The notes: generated by a model not told the origin, from the letters alone. DNA of 64,000 nucleotides from Bacteroidales bacterium (GCA_017550025.1 JAFYLU010000097.1:1-64000); one strand, 5' to 3'. Counted from the stretch's first letter, positions 55,551 through 63,849 are shown. Program-made: numbers and translations.

Positions 55551-55619
55551 AGATTCCCGGACAGTATTCGCGTCATACCCGACCATCTTTTTAGTCATAC
55601 CCGACCTGGTCAGGCTTCT
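55551..55619. repeat. degenerate REP-like cluster
   Basis: AGATTCCCGG (55551-55560) starts like the intact units. GTCATACCCGAC occurs at 55572 and 55594, and the 26 bp from 55594 match copy A at about 18 positions. These look like worn or recombined copies. Confidence 0.45.
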
Positions 55620-55644
55620 GAAATCGAGCCAAGACATCCAGCAC

Positions 55645-55680
55645 ATAAAACAAGCGGCCACTCCGAAAGGGTGGCCGCTG
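55645..55680 (-). terminator. terminator of the OmpA/TPR lipoprotein gene
   Basis: On the minus strand AGCGGCCAC / GTGGCCGCT (55654-55662 with 55672-55680) with a short inner loop is followed by TGTTTTATG. It lies about 20 bp after the stop codon. Confidence 0.8.
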
Positions 55681-55701
55681 ATGTTTATTGTAAAGTTCGT
55701 A

Positions 55702-57333
55702 TTATCTGAACTGTACGAATTCGATATCCTTCAATGCTTTTTCTGCAAGCTTGTCGCACTTCTTTGCCTCATCGAGGTTTGTTATCACGGCTGTAGCGTT
55801 GCCCTGACGAGCAGCTGCTACGGCGCGGAGATAAGCTACCTGTGGGCAGTTGCACTTGAGTGCTGCTGCCGGAGCCGGGTTTCCGTTGAGGAGAGCTACG
55901 AGCGCAGCATTGTATCCTTCCTTGCCTGCGAGCTTCTCTGCTGCAGCCTTGTAATTGCCGTTGAGGACGTCAAGAACTGCCATGTTCTCTTTTGCAGTCT
56001 CTGTTCCGGCAGCTGTAAAGCATCTTTCTGCCTGTGCATACTCGCCTTCGCGGAGAGCGATCACGCCCATTGCATTGTTCCAGTCGGCATCATGATCGCA
56101 CTTGTCAAGAGCGCTCTTTGCCTTTCCGAGCTTGTCCATCTTGATGTATGTCACGGCAAGGTTGTAATATGCAGGCTTGCAGTCGAACTTCTCTGCAGCT
56201 TTTTTGTAAAGCTCTGCCTTCTGCTCGTTCTCCTGAACAAGTGATGCTGCACGCATAAGTGCTGTAGCGTCGAGAACGTCGATATTCTCCTCTACGAGCT
56301 GAAGAATCTCTTCGTTAGAGAAATTCTGGTACTCTACGTTTGCGATGAATCTTGCGCGGCGGAGTTCAGGAAGAACCTCCTTTGCGAGAGATGTATATAC
56401 TGCAGACATGTTTCTGATCTCCTGCTCGCGGACTGCAGGGTCGCTGTACATTGAAAGTACACGGATGATGAGGTCTCTGTCCTCAAGGTCTGAAGCGGAA
56501 ACGAGTTCCTGGAATCCTTCCCAGTCCTCTGCTACGCTTGTCACATTCACCGGACCTTCAACCTTGTTCTTCTTTGTAACATTGTTGAATGCCTTGTGAG
56601 CTGTAGACGAACGCTTGTCTGAAAGCTTTGCATTCTTGTCTTCCTTTCCGTCAGGTGAAGCATATGCAACGATGTCGGTAGCGACAAGAGTCTTGCGCTC
56701 ATTTGCCTTGATCTCTTCGAGGGCCGCCTGGAAGTTCTTGATAGACTTTGAAGTGATCTGGCTGTTTCTCACCTCTGCGCTGTTGATGTTATAGAGGATC
56801 TGGCCTTCTGCTGTCTCCTTGATGATTTCCTGATATCCGTCAGCCTTGAGGTCAAGCTTGCCCTTCTGGCATACGAGCATATATGTAGTGTTTGCTCCGT
56901 CAGCAACCTTCTTTGTAGGGAGGTCTGCATACTTTGCCTTATAGCTTACTGTACCACGGAGTTCAAGGTAGCTTTTCTCCATTCCTGGTACGTATGTGAA
57001 TTTCACCTTCTTTGTAACGGTAGCTCCGTCAGAAGGAATCACCTCATAGTTGTCCTTTACATTCTCGCCCTGGAAAATGAACGGCTCCATTGCCTGCTCT
57101 CCTCCTTCGTATACGATTACAGGAGTCACTTCAAGGATAGCCTTCGGATGGAAGTAATCTTCAGGGTAGGTTACTGCAACAGTAGCGTTGATCTCTCCTC
57201 CTCTTACTTCAAGGACTGCAGGGTTGCATTTCACTGTTACGTTTTCTGACTTTTCTGCCATCTTCTCCGGTGAGCTGCATGAAACTGCGAGACCGAGAAC
57301 TGCGGCATACATGAATCTGATTGCTTTTTTCAT
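55702..57333 (-). CDS. OmpA-like / TPR lipoprotein
   Basis: A 543-aa lipoprotein (signal MKKAIRFMYAAVLGLAVSC). Residues ~30-170 are a beta-rich exported domain (GGEINATVAVTYPEDYF). Residues ~180-260 are OmpA-like (VATDIVAYASPDGKEDKN, SDKRSSTAHKAF), and ~345-540 are TPR (ALMRAASLVQENEQKAELYKKAAEKF, YYNLAVTYIKMDKLGKAKSAL). It is probably a periplasmic outer-membrane lipoprotein contacting peptidoglycan. The domain order equals that of the fimbrial DUF3868 protein at 24596. Codon bias (AAG, GCT, GAG) suggests strong expression. It is monocistronic, with its own terminator and a -7 box at 57407. Confidence 0.78.
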   Translation of the reverse strand: MKKAIRFMYAAVLGLAVSCSSPEKMAEKSENVTVKCNPAVLEVRGGEINATVAVTYPEDYFHPKAILEVTPVIVYEGGEQAMEPFIFQGENVKDNYEVIPSDGATVTKKVKFTYVPGMEKSYLELRGTVSYKAKYADLPTKKVADGANTTYMLVCQKGKLDLKADGYQEIIKETAEGQILYNINSAEVRNSQITSKSIKNFQAALEEIKANERKTLVATDIVAYASPDGKEDKNAKLSDKRSSTAHKAFNNVTKKNKVEGPVNVTSVAEDWEGFQELVSASDLEDRDLIIRVLSMYSDPAVREQEIRNMSAVYTSLAKEVLPELRRARFIANVEYQNFSNEEILQLVEENIDVLDATALMRAASLVQENEQKAELYKKAAEKFDCKPAYYNLAVTYIKMDKLGKAKSALDKCDHDADWNNAMGVIALREGEYAQAERCFTAAGTETAKENMAVLDVLNGNYKAAAEKLAGKEGYNAALVALLNGNPAPAAALKCNCPQVAYLRAVAAARQGNATAVITNLDEAKKCDKLAEKALKDIEFVQFR

Positions 57334-57406
57334 ATGTGAATTAATTGTTTATGTTGTTTGCACTTATGTCTGCCATGCCCTGGTACATAAAAGGGCGCAT
57401 TCCCTG

Positions 57407-57414
57407 CAAAGGTA
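57407..57414 (-). promoter_or_regulatory. -7 box of the OmpA/TPR lipoprotein gene
   Basis: Minus-strand TACCTTTG, an exact TAnnTTTG match, lies 74 bp before the ATG. No -33 box at normal spacing. Confidence 0.45.
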
Positions 57415-57445
57415 ATCATATTTTTATATTTTTACAGGTGATTGG

Positions 57446-57476
57446 TTCGTAAATTTCCAGCCTTTTCGTAACTTTG
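57446..57476 (+). promoter_or_regulatory. promoter of the sigma-54 activator operon
   Basis: TTCG (57446-57449, one mismatch), 19-bp spacer, exact TAACTTTG (57469-57476). The predicted start (about 57482) is only one or two bases before the ATG at 57484, so the mRNA would be essentially leaderless. Confidence 0.55.
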
Positions 57477-57483
57477 TCCCGTT

Positions 57484-58710
57484 ATGACAAATCAGGAACT
57501 GCAGAGCTTAAAGAACAAGTACGATATTATCGGAAATGATCCGGCGTTGAACAGGGCGCTGGAAGTGGCTGTCACTGTAGCGCCGACCGACATCACAGTC
57601 CTTGTGTGCGGCGAAAGCGGTGTCGGAAAGGAGAACATTCCGAGAATCATTCATCAGAGCAGCCCACGAAAGAGAGGAAAGTACTTTGCCATCAACTGCG
57701 GAGCCATACCTGAAGGTACCATAGACTCCGAGCTTTTCGGACATGAAAAGGGTTCATTTACTGGAGCGAACGAGATGCGCAGGGGATATTTTGAAGAGGC
57801 GGACGGCGGAACTCTTTTCCTTGACGAGATAGGTGAGCTACCTCTTTCTTCACAGGCCAAGCTCCTGAGGGTGCTGCAGTCGGGAGAATTCATAAGGGTA
57901 GGTTCGTCAAAGGTCCTCAAGACCGATGTCAGGGTTATTGCGGCTACGAATGTTGACCTCATGCATGCCGTGTCCAAGGGAAAATTCCGTGCGGACCTCT
58001 ACTACCGACTTAATGCGGTGACCATCATGATGCCGGCTCTTCGTGAAAGACCGGCCGATATAAACCTTCTTTTCCGCAAGTTTGCATCGGACTTTTCGGC
58101 CCGTTACGGATTCAGCAAGGTTACTCTGACGGAGGACGCTTCCATTCTTATAAGGAAATACCGCTGGCCGGGAAACATCAGGCAGCTGAAGAATGTTGCG
58201 GAAAGCGTTTCCGCCCTTGAATCAGGAAGAATGGCCCCGGGTTCGGACAAATGCGTCGTGGATGTCGATGTGATTTCGAGGTACATCCCTCGTGAAGAGC
58301 CTGATATGCTTCCGGCGAAGACTTCCGACCATAAGGACGCTTCTGAAAGTGCGGCTGAAAGAGAGGCCATAATCATGTCCATACTTCAGTTGAAGCAGGA
58401 TGTCGAATATCTCAAGGAAGTGATTGCGAAGGCTGGTCTTGGAATAACTCCGACACATGCAATCGCTCCGCCGGAGCCGATGACTCCTGTGCAGGTGTCA
58501 CAGGAACAGCAGCATGACATGTATGAATATGACGATCCGGAAGACCAGGAGTTCGAGACACAGGAGCCGGAAGACATGTCTATCAAGTCGGCCAATCTCG
58601 AACTTATTGACAAGGTGCTCCGCAAACATGGAGGAAACCGCAAGGCCGCTGCGGCGGAACTCGGCATTTCGGAAAGAACGCTTTACAGAAAGATCAAAAA
58701 TCTAAAATGA
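57484..58710 (+). CDS. sigma-54-dependent transcriptional activator without receiver domain
   Basis: A 408-aa AAA+ bacterial enhancer-binding protein. Walker A is GESGVGKE (43-50), the sigma-54-contacting loop is GSFTGA (90-95, usual form GAFTGA), Walker B is LFLDEIGEL (112-), and RWPGNIRQLKN is the R-finger/sensor region. A Glu/Pro-rich linker (~310-365) leads to a Fis-type helix-turn-helix (KHGGNRKAAAAELGISERTLYRKIK). There is no N-terminal receiver or sensing domain, so activity is probably constitutive or controlled by a partner. Its last codons overlap lptE by 4 bp (ATGA). Confidence 0.93.
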   Translation: MTNQELQSLKNKYDIIGNDPALNRALEVAVTVAPTDITVLVCGESGVGKENIPRIIHQSSPRKRGKYFAINCGAIPEGTIDSELFGHEKGSFTGANEMRRGYFEEADGGTLFLDEIGELPLSSQAKLLRVLQSGEFIRVGSSKVLKTDVRVIAATNVDLMHAVSKGKFRADLYYRLNAVTIMMPALRERPADINLLFRKFASDFSARYGFSKVTLTEDASILIRKYRWPGNIRQLKNVAESVSALESGRMAPGSDKCVVDVDVISRYIPREEPDMLPAKTSDHKDASESAAEREAIIMSILQLKQDVEYLKEVIAKAGLGITPTHAIAPPEPMTPVQVSQEQQHDMYEYDDPEDQEFETQEPEDMSIKSANLELIDKVLRKHGGNRKAAAAELGISERTLYRKIKNLK

Positions 58711-59240
58711 TGAATATAAGGAAGAGCATAATAAGTGGTATCTGTGTGGTTTCGGCCTTGGTCGCAACTATGTTCATAGTGCATTCTTGTGGAATTTATT
58801 CCTTTACCGGAACATCTATCCAGCCCGATGTCAAGACAGTTACCATCAACTATTTTGAATATCTTGCTCCCAAGGTCAACCCTTCATTGAGCAACCTTAT
58901 CACAGAGCAGCTCAAGGACAAGTTCCTTCGTCTTACCAAGCTTGAGCAGGTGGATATAGACGGAGACCTTGAGATTGCAGGAGCGGTATCGGGATATGAT
59001 GTGAAGGCATCTGCAATTACTGCGAACGAGCAGGCGGCGCAGAACCGTCTAACTGTGAGCGTGAAGGTGTCTTTTGTGAACAGGAAATATCCGGAAGATG
59101 ATTTTGAAAACAAATCATTTTCAGCTTATGCCGACTTTGATGCCAACGAATCTCTTGATGCAGTCGAAGCTACCCTTTGTGAGGAGATCGTGGAGCAGCT
59201 TTGTGAAGACATATTCAACTCAACTGTGGCAAACTGGTAG
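58707..59240 (+). CDS. lptE: LPS-assembly lipoprotein LptE
   Basis: LptE plugs the LptD barrel and helps insert LPS in the outer leaflet. The 177-aa lipoprotein has a signal ending FIVHSC, then GIYSFTGTSIQPDVKTVTIN, the typical Bacteroidetes LptE start, and LSNLITEQLKDKFLRLTKL. It is translationally coupled to the sigma-54 activator (ATGA overlap), followed after 2 bp by the TPR gene and then secG, an arrangement I recall from other Bacteroidales. Confidence 0.88.
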   Translation: MMNIRKSIISGICVVSALVATMFIVHSCGIYSFTGTSIQPDVKTVTINYFEYLAPKVNPSLSNLITEQLKDKFLRLTKLEQVDIDGDLEIAGAVSGYDVKASAITANEQAAQNRLTVSVKVSFVNRKYPEDDFENKSFSAYADFDANESLDAVEATLCEEIVEQLCEDIFNSTVANW

Positions 59241-59242
59241 AT

Positions 59243-59851
59243 ATGGGCGGGTATATTGATATAAAGAAGCTTTCTCTGGATGAACTCGCTGGTGTGGTGA
59301 ATCTTTACCCATGGTTCGGCGGGGCAAGAAAGGAACTGTGCGAGAGGATGAGCCGGATGGGAGGAGATGCCTGGGGCGAATCACAGTATGCCGATGCGGC
59401 CATGTATGTCGGGGCGAGAGGCAGGATTTCTGACATCATGCGTTCTTCCAGCAGGAAGGACTGGGCTGATTCGGATGTGGAAGGACTTCTTAAATCATAT
59501 ATCGCAGAGAAGGAGGAAAAGTCACAGCATCAGGAAGCCGGCGAGAAGAGGAAGGTCTATGCAGGTGTGGGCGACTACTTCTCGCAGGACGATTACGATC
59601 AGGTGCGCCGTGCGGATGACAATGTATTCTCCCGCTATGCTGCCAAGGCGCGTCAGGGCAAGACTTCCTCGGAGGATGCAGGTAGTCAGGAATTTGACCT
59701 TTATACCGAGACTTTGGCGGCAATATACCTTGAACAGGGATATCCGGAGCAGGCAAAACGCATTTATTCAAAACTAATTTTGGCATATCCAGAAAAAAAT
59801 GCTTACTTTGCAGCCCTTATTCAAAAAATTGAAGAATTAAATCAGTATTAG
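59243..59851 (+). CDS. conserved TPR-containing protein between lptE and secG
   Basis: A 202-aa soluble protein without a signal peptide. The N-terminus (IDIKKLSLDELAGVVNLYPW) and the Lys/Glu-rich middle are not assignable to a function. The C-terminal ~40 residues are one TPR (TETLAAIYLEQGYPEQAKRIY, then KLILAYPEKNAYFAALIQKI). It lies in a tight operon: 2 bp after lptE and 5 bp before secG. Confidence 0.8.
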   Translation: MGGYIDIKKLSLDELAGVVNLYPWFGGARKELCERMSRMGGDAWGESQYADAAMYVGARGRISDIMRSSSRKDWADSDVEGLLKSYIAEKEEKSQHQEAGEKRKVYAGVGDYFSQDDYDQVRRADDNVFSRYAAKARQGKTSSEDAGSQEFDLYTETLAAIYLEQGYPEQAKRIYSKLILAYPEKNAYFAALIQKIEELNQY

Positions 59852-59856
59852 ACGAT

Positions 59857-60195
59857 ATGAACGTACTTTTTACAGTTTTGACAGTGCTTGTTCTCATTGC
59901 AAGCGTTCTCATTACACTCATCGTGCTTCTCCAGAACGGAAAGGGAGGCGGACTCGCAAGCAACTTTACAGCTGGTAACCAGACTTTCGGCGTGCGCCAG
60001 ACTACAGACATCCTTGAGAAGATCACTTGGGGACTCGTTGCATTCATCTTCATTGTTTCTGTTGCAACTACATTCTCTCTTGGCAACAAGGGCGAGTATG
60101 TTGACTACACAGAGAAGCTCGAGACAGAGGCACCAGCTCCTGTATTCCCAGAGGCTGCTCCTGCCGAGGCACCTGCTGAAACACCTGCTGAGTAA
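59857..60195 (+). CDS. secG: preprotein translocase subunit SecG
   Basis: A 112-aa SecYEG subunit with two membrane helices (FTVLTVLVLIASVLITLIVLL and WGLVAFIFIVSVATTF) separated by the SecG hallmark QNGKGGGLASNFTAGNQTFGVR. The Ala/Pro/Glu-rich tail (EAPAPVFPEAAPAEAPAET) is a disordered extension common in Bacteroidetes. It is the last gene of the sigma-54 activator/lptE/TPR operon; two hairpins follow. Confidence 0.95.
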   Translation: MNVLFTVLTVLVLIASVLITLIVLLQNGKGGGLASNFTAGNQTFGVRQTTDILEKITWGLVAFIFIVSVATTFSLGNKGEYVDYTEKLETEAPAPVFPEAAPAEAPAETPAE

Positions 60196-60207
60196 TCTGA
60201 CATAACG

Positions 60208-60240
60208 ACCGGCTGACAATTTGTCAGCAAAACGGTTTTG
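60208..60240 (+). terminator. secG terminator
   Basis: ACCG (60208-60211)/CGGT (60233-60236) enclose a 7-bp stem GCTGACA/TGTCAGC, followed by TTTG. Confidence 0.6.
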
Positions 60241-60257
60241 GAATATTATTTGACCAA

Positions 60258-60287
60258 TAGCCGTCTGTTCTTCGGAATAGACGGCTA
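60258..60287. promoter_or_regulatory. hairpin upstream of clpB
   Basis: TAGCCGTCT (60258-60266) and AGACGGCTA (60279-60287) form a perfect 9-bp stem with an inner TTC-TTCG-GAA extension, 35 bp before the clpB ATG. With no T-run, it is a leader structure or an operator for stress control; no CIRCE-type sequence is recognisable. Confidence 0.45.
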
Positions 60288-60321
60288 ATTGTGCATGTAA
60301 TCAATTTTAAAACGAACGTAT

Positions 60322-62463
60322 ATGTCAGAAAACAGATTTGAAAATCTCTCCAGGTTCGCCCAGAACCTTAATGAGAGGGCCGCGCAGGGAAAGCTCGATC
60401 CTGTGATAGGCAGAGACGAAGAAATAAGAAGGGTACTTCAGATATTGAGCAGAAGGACCAAGAACAATCCGATACTGGTGGGAGAGCCGGGTGTAGGCAA
60501 GACTGCCATCTCTGAAGGCATAGCCCAGAAGATAGTTGATGGTGATGTTCCGGAAAATCTCAAGAGCAGGAAGATATATTCTCTTGACCTGGGTGCCCTT
60601 ATTGCCGGTGCCAAGTATCAGGGAGAGTTTGAGGAGCGCCTCAAGGGTGTGGTGAAGGAAGTCGTGGACAGCGAGGGAGAAGTCATACTTTTCATAGACG
60701 AGATACATACATTGGTGGGAGCTGGTCGCACCTCTGGTGCGATGGATGCATCGAATATCCTGAAGCCGGCTCTTGCAAGGGGAGAACTCCGTACAATCGG
60801 ATCCACGACACTGGATGAATACCAGAAATATTTTGAGGCAGACAAGGCGCTTGAACGTCGTTTCCAGATGGTTGTTGTGGATGAGCCATCCCCGGCGGCT
60901 TCCATCTCCATCATGCGTGGTCTGAAGGAGAGATATGAGAATCATCATAAGGTACGCATAGAGGATGATGCCTTGATCGCTGCAGTGGAACTCTCTCATC
61001 GTTACATAACGAGCAGATTCCTTCCCGACAAGGCCATTGACCTTGTAGACGAGGCTGCTTCAAAGCTTCGCCTTGAAATGAATTCGGTGCCTGAACCTAT
61101 AGCCGAGCTTGACAGCCGTATCAGACAACTGGAAATTGAGCGTGAGGCCATCAGGAGGGAAGGTGTTTCCCTCAAGATGGACAAGATCAAGGAGGAGCTG
61201 AAGGTTCTGAATGAGGAAAGAGACGCCCTTCGCAAGCGCTGGGATGAGGAAAAGGGAATCCTTTCGGAGCTCCAGAGGCAGCGTCAGATGATAGAGGACT
61301 ACAAGATAGAGGCTCATAATGCGGAAAGGGCAGGTGATTACGGAAAAGTGGCGGAGATCCGTTACGGCAAGATGACACAGGCGCAGAAGAAGATCGACGA
61401 ACTGACATTGCGTCAGGCTTCCATCAAGGATCCTATAATCACCGAGGCGGTGACTCCTGAAGATATTGCCGAAGTGGTTGCAAAATGGACCGGCATACCT
61501 GTGCGCAGGATGCTGGAAAGCGAAAGGGACAAGCTTCTTCGCATGGAAGCGGAGCTTCATAAAAGGGTTGTAGGCCAGAATATGGCCATTGAAGCGGTTG
61601 CGGATGCAGTCCGTCGTTCGCGTGCTGGACTTCAGAATGAGAAGAGACCTATCGGTTCATTCCTTTTCATGGGAACAACAGGAGTGGGAAAGACCGAACT
61701 GGCCAAAGCATTGGCGGAGTTCCTTTTCAATGACGAGAACATGATGACACGTATTGACATGAGTGAGTATCAGGAGCGTCATTCCGTGAGCAGGCTTGTA
61801 GGTGCGCCTCCGGGATATGTGGGATATGACGAGGGTGGCCAGCTTACCGAAGCGGTGCGACGCAAGCCATATTCTGTCGTGCTTCTTGACGAGATTGAAA
61901 AGGCTCATCCGGATGTGTTCAACACTCTTCTGCAGGTGCTTGACGACGGCCGTCTTACAGACAATAAAGGTCGTACGGTTGATTTCAAGAACACTATCCT
62001 GATAATGACATCGAATGTCGGCGCCGACATCATCCAGTCGTTCATGGAACATCTGCCTTTGGAGGAAGCCCCTCGCGCACAGATGCTTGCTGAATGCAGG
62101 ACCGAAGTCCTGGAAGTCCTCAAGCGTACTGTCAGACCGGAATTTCTGAACAGGATCGACGAGGTCATCATGTTCGAGCCTCTTTCGCAGACGGACATCC
62201 GTGAGATCCTCCGCATGCAGATGCGCGATCTTCAGGAGAGGCTTGGAGAAAACGGAGTCGTGGTAGAGTTCACGAATGAGTTTGAGGAATATATGAGCAC
62301 AAAGGGATATGAGCCGGCTTACGGAGCGCGTCCGATCAAGCGTCTCATGCAGAAGGAGCTTATAAATCTTCTTGCAAAATCCATCCTCGACGGCCATGTG
62401 CACAGGGATTCTACGATAGTTGTCGATGTGAAGGAGGGACAGATTGTCCTGGCTGACAAATAA
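60322..62463 (+). CDS. clpB: ClpB-type disaggregase lacking the N-terminal domain
   Basis: ClpB, with DnaK, pulls polypeptides out of aggregates. This 713-aa version begins directly at [20 protein letters not shown], i.e. where E. coli ClpB's internal-start short form (~709 aa) begins, so the ~145-residue N-domain is absent; the 126 bp upstream cannot encode it. Both AAA+ modules are complete (Walker A GEPGVGKT at 54-61 and GTTGVGKT near 450, [15 protein letters not shown]). The coiled-coil middle domain (~255-370, [18 protein letters not shown]) marks ClpB rather than ClpC or ClpA, and no ClpP-binding IGF/L loop is seen. Confidence 0.92.
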   Translation: MSENRFENLSRFAQNLNERAAQGKLDPVIGRDEEIRRVLQILSRRTKNNPILVGEPGVGKTAISEGIAQKIVDGDVPENLKSRKIYSLDLGALIAGAKYQGEFEERLKGVVKEVVDSEGEVILFIDEIHTLVGAGRTSGAMDASNILKPALARGELRTIGSTTLDEYQKYFEADKALERRFQMVVVDEPSPAASISIMRGLKERYENHHKVRIEDDALIAAVELSHRYITSRFLPDKAIDLVDEAASKLRLEMNSVPEPIAELDSRIRQLEIEREAIRREGVSLKMDKIKEELKVLNEERDALRKRWDEEKGILSELQRQRQMIEDYKIEAHNAERAGDYGKVAEIRYGKMTQAQKKIDELTLRQASIKDPIITEAVTPEDIAEVVAKWTGIPVRRMLESERDKLLRMEAELHKRVVGQNMAIEAVADAVRRSRAGLQNEKRPIGSFLFMGTTGVGKTELAKALAEFLFNDENMMTRIDMSEYQERHSVSRLVGAPPGYVGYDEGGQLTEAVRRKPYSVVLLDEIEKAHPDVFNTLLQVLDDGRLTDNKGRTVDFKNTILIMTSNVGADIIQSFMEHLPLEEAPRAQMLAECRTEVLEVLKRTVRPEFLNRIDEVIMFEPLSQTDIREILRMQMRDLQERLGENGVVVEFTNEFEEYMSTKGYEPAYGARPIKRLMQKELINLLAKSILDGHVHRDSTIVVDVKEGQIVLADK

Positions 62464-62468
62464 TTACA

Positions 62469-62511
62469 ATTCCGCCCCGGCAGTTCCGAAAATCGGTTGA
62501 CGGGGCGGAAT
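62469..62511. terminator. bidirectional terminator between clpB and the reductase gene
   Basis: An 11-bp perfect stem ATTCCGCCCCG (62469-62479) / CGGGGCGGAAT (62501-62511) encloses an inner CCG-AAAAT-CGG. It has modest T content on both sides and lies between convergent genes. Confidence 0.7.
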
Positions 62512-62533
62512 CTTAATATGTCTGCAGGATTTC

Positions 62534-63178
62534 TTATCTGATGAAATTTGTCATCACAGGCTTTTCCTTTGCAGGAGCCTCGACACCTGCTGCCTTTCCT
62601 GCCTCGATACATTTGAGCAGCCATGCCATGTTGCGGCCGAGCTCACGCATCACCTGCATTCCTTCCTCGTCCTGACGTACCTGGTCAGGAGTGTTTCCAT
62701 GTACCATGTTCCAGTACTTCGATGAAACCACAGGCATAGACGAGATTGTGAAATATTTGTTTATCTGGTCGAATGCCGCTGTTGTGCCTCCTCTTCGTGC
62801 GCTCACGATACCGGCAGCCGGCTTGTAGCGGAAGACCTTTCCCTTGCCGTAGAATGCGCGGTCCATGAATGATGTGAGGGCACCGGAAAGTGCTGCATAA
62901 TGAACGGGACTGCCGAATATGAATCCGTCGGCCTTCTCCGCCTTGTCAAGGAATTCATTTACAGAATCATTTATGAAGCAGCGAAGCGAAGCCGGTTCTC
63001 CGTTCGGGCCTTTCCTGATGCACTGTGCGCAGCCGAGACAGCCTGAAATGGGCTTTGTTCCAAGCCATATGAGTTCTGTTTCGACTCCTGCCGCATTGAG
63101 TTCCTTCTCGACCTCTGTAAGGGCTGTGTATGTGCATCCTTCCTTATGAGGACTGCCGTTTACAAGTAGTACTTTCAT
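62534..63178 (-). CDS. NADPH-dependent FMN reductase / flavodoxin-fold protein
   Basis: A 214-aa flavodoxin-fold oxidoreductase. The FMN phosphate loop is GSPHKEGCTYTAL near residues 8-20. CLGCAQCIRKGPN has three Cys in the pattern of iron-sulfur flavoproteins, followed by GFIFGSPVHYAALSGALTSFMDRAFY, the isoalloxazine-binding segment. The ATG at 63178 (MKVLLVNGSPH) is chosen; a longer frame to 63241 would begin inside repeated DNA. The electron acceptor is unknown. Upstream lies one copy of a 33-bp direct repeat. Confidence 0.86.
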   Translation of the reverse strand: MKVLLVNGSPHKEGCTYTALTEVEKELNAAGVETELIWLGTKPISGCLGCAQCIRKGPNGEPASLRCFINDSVNEFLDKAEKADGFIFGSPVHYAALSGALTSFMDRAFYGKGKVFRYKPAAGIVSARRGGTTAAFDQINKYFTISSMPVVSSKYWNMVHGNTPDQVRQDEEGMQVMRELGRNMAWLLKCIEAGKAAGVEAPAKEKPVMTNFIR

Positions 63179-63179
63179 A

Positions 63180-63354
63180 TTTTCAACCGTATTAATTGTT
63201 CTTATGTCTGTCAATGATTTCTTTGATTCCGCGACGTGCATGATATGAAAATATTGTCCACGTTACCTCTCCCCTAAATCCCCTCTCTCGGAGAGGGGAC
63301 TTGCTATCGCTTCGCTCAAAGTTTTCAACCGTATTAATTGTTCTTATGTCTGTC
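63180..63354. repeat. 33-bp direct repeat flanking a palindromic (MITE-like) insertion
   Basis: Positions 63180-63212 are repeated exactly at 63322-63354. The second copy is the 3' end of the DUF4252 gene (coding DRHKNN-stop on the minus strand) and the first preserves the same tail. Between them lie ~110 bp with a perfect stem CCCCTCTC (63280-63287) TCG GAGAGGGG (63291-63298) and the downstream motif TTGCTATCGCTTCGCTC, both of which I recognise from short intergenic repeats of Bacteroidetes. It could also be the remnant of a second DUF4252-like gene. Confidence 0.6.
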
Positions 63355-63849
63355 GCGGATGCGGTCTTTGCGGTCCTGCACGGAAAGCTCACCGATTTTC
63401 ATAAGGTCTTCGATGGTGAAGTCTCCTACAAACATCATTATGGATGTCTGGGGCCTTTTGTTGTATAGGATCAGTTCGGAAAATCTTCCGTCTTCCGGAT
63501 TGTCGATATATGTGAACAAGTGCGACAGTTCGTCATCTATTTCCCTGACCATCATATAGTTGTCTAATATCTTCACGGCCTCGGCAGCCAGTTCCTGCAT
63601 ATCTTTCTTTTCAAGCTCCAAAGGACATATGACCATTGTCCTTATATCGTCGATGATCACCGATACCGGGGTTTTCTTCAGGATAGGTCTGGCTACTTTC
63701 AAAGCCGTGCCCTCCAATACCTTGGTCTTTTTGCCGGCCTTCAGCACTTTTGCCATCGGACTTTCTCCTGTTTCGTTTCCTGCGGCATAGCCGTATTGGC
63801 ATAAGACAGCCAATACAATAACCAAAACAGGTTTCAAGAGGATCTTCAT
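63334..63849 (-). CDS. DUF4252 secreted protein
   Basis: A 171-aa exported protein with signal MKILLKPVLVIVLAVLCQYGYA. The body has the DUF4252 pattern: KKTPVSVIIDDIRTMVICPLE, then DEL... FTYIDN, SELILYNKRP, and IMMFVGDFTIEDLMKIGEL. The family is Bacteroidetes-specific with no known function. The ATG at 63849 is 16 bp after the stop of rsmA on the same strand, indicating one operon. Its last 21 bp are part of the repeated 33-bp unit. Confidence 0.82.
   Translation of the reverse strand: MKILLKPVLVIVLAVLCQYGYAAGNETGESPMAKVLKAGKKTKVLEGTALKVARPILKKTPVSVIIDDIRTMVICPLELEKKDMQELAAEAVKILDNYMMVREIDDELSHLFTYIDNPEDGRFSELILYNKRPQTSIMMFVGDFTIEDLMKIGELSVQDRKDRIRDRHKNN

Larger units (their letters stand above)
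55102..55701. other. gene-free stretch with structured and REP-like sequences
   Basis: No convincing coding frame is present on either strand for 600 bp: the open frames lack start context and family resemblance, and one on the plus strand merely runs antisense into the next gene. The stretch holds one intact and several worn REP-like units, a GC-rich multi-stem structure and a minus-strand terminator, listed separately. The part 55420-55550 is AT-rich with no recognisable structure. Confidence 0.6.

Noticed and set aside
55330..56244. Plus-strand frame of 304 codons through the gene-free region
   Set aside because: Most of it is antisense to the OmpA/TPR lipoprotein gene and the rest runs through palindromes; no family resemblance.
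61937..62463. Assignment of the Clp ATPase as ClpC
   Set aside because: The ~115-residue coiled-coil middle domain and lack of a ClpP-binding loop fit ClpB better despite the missing N-domain.
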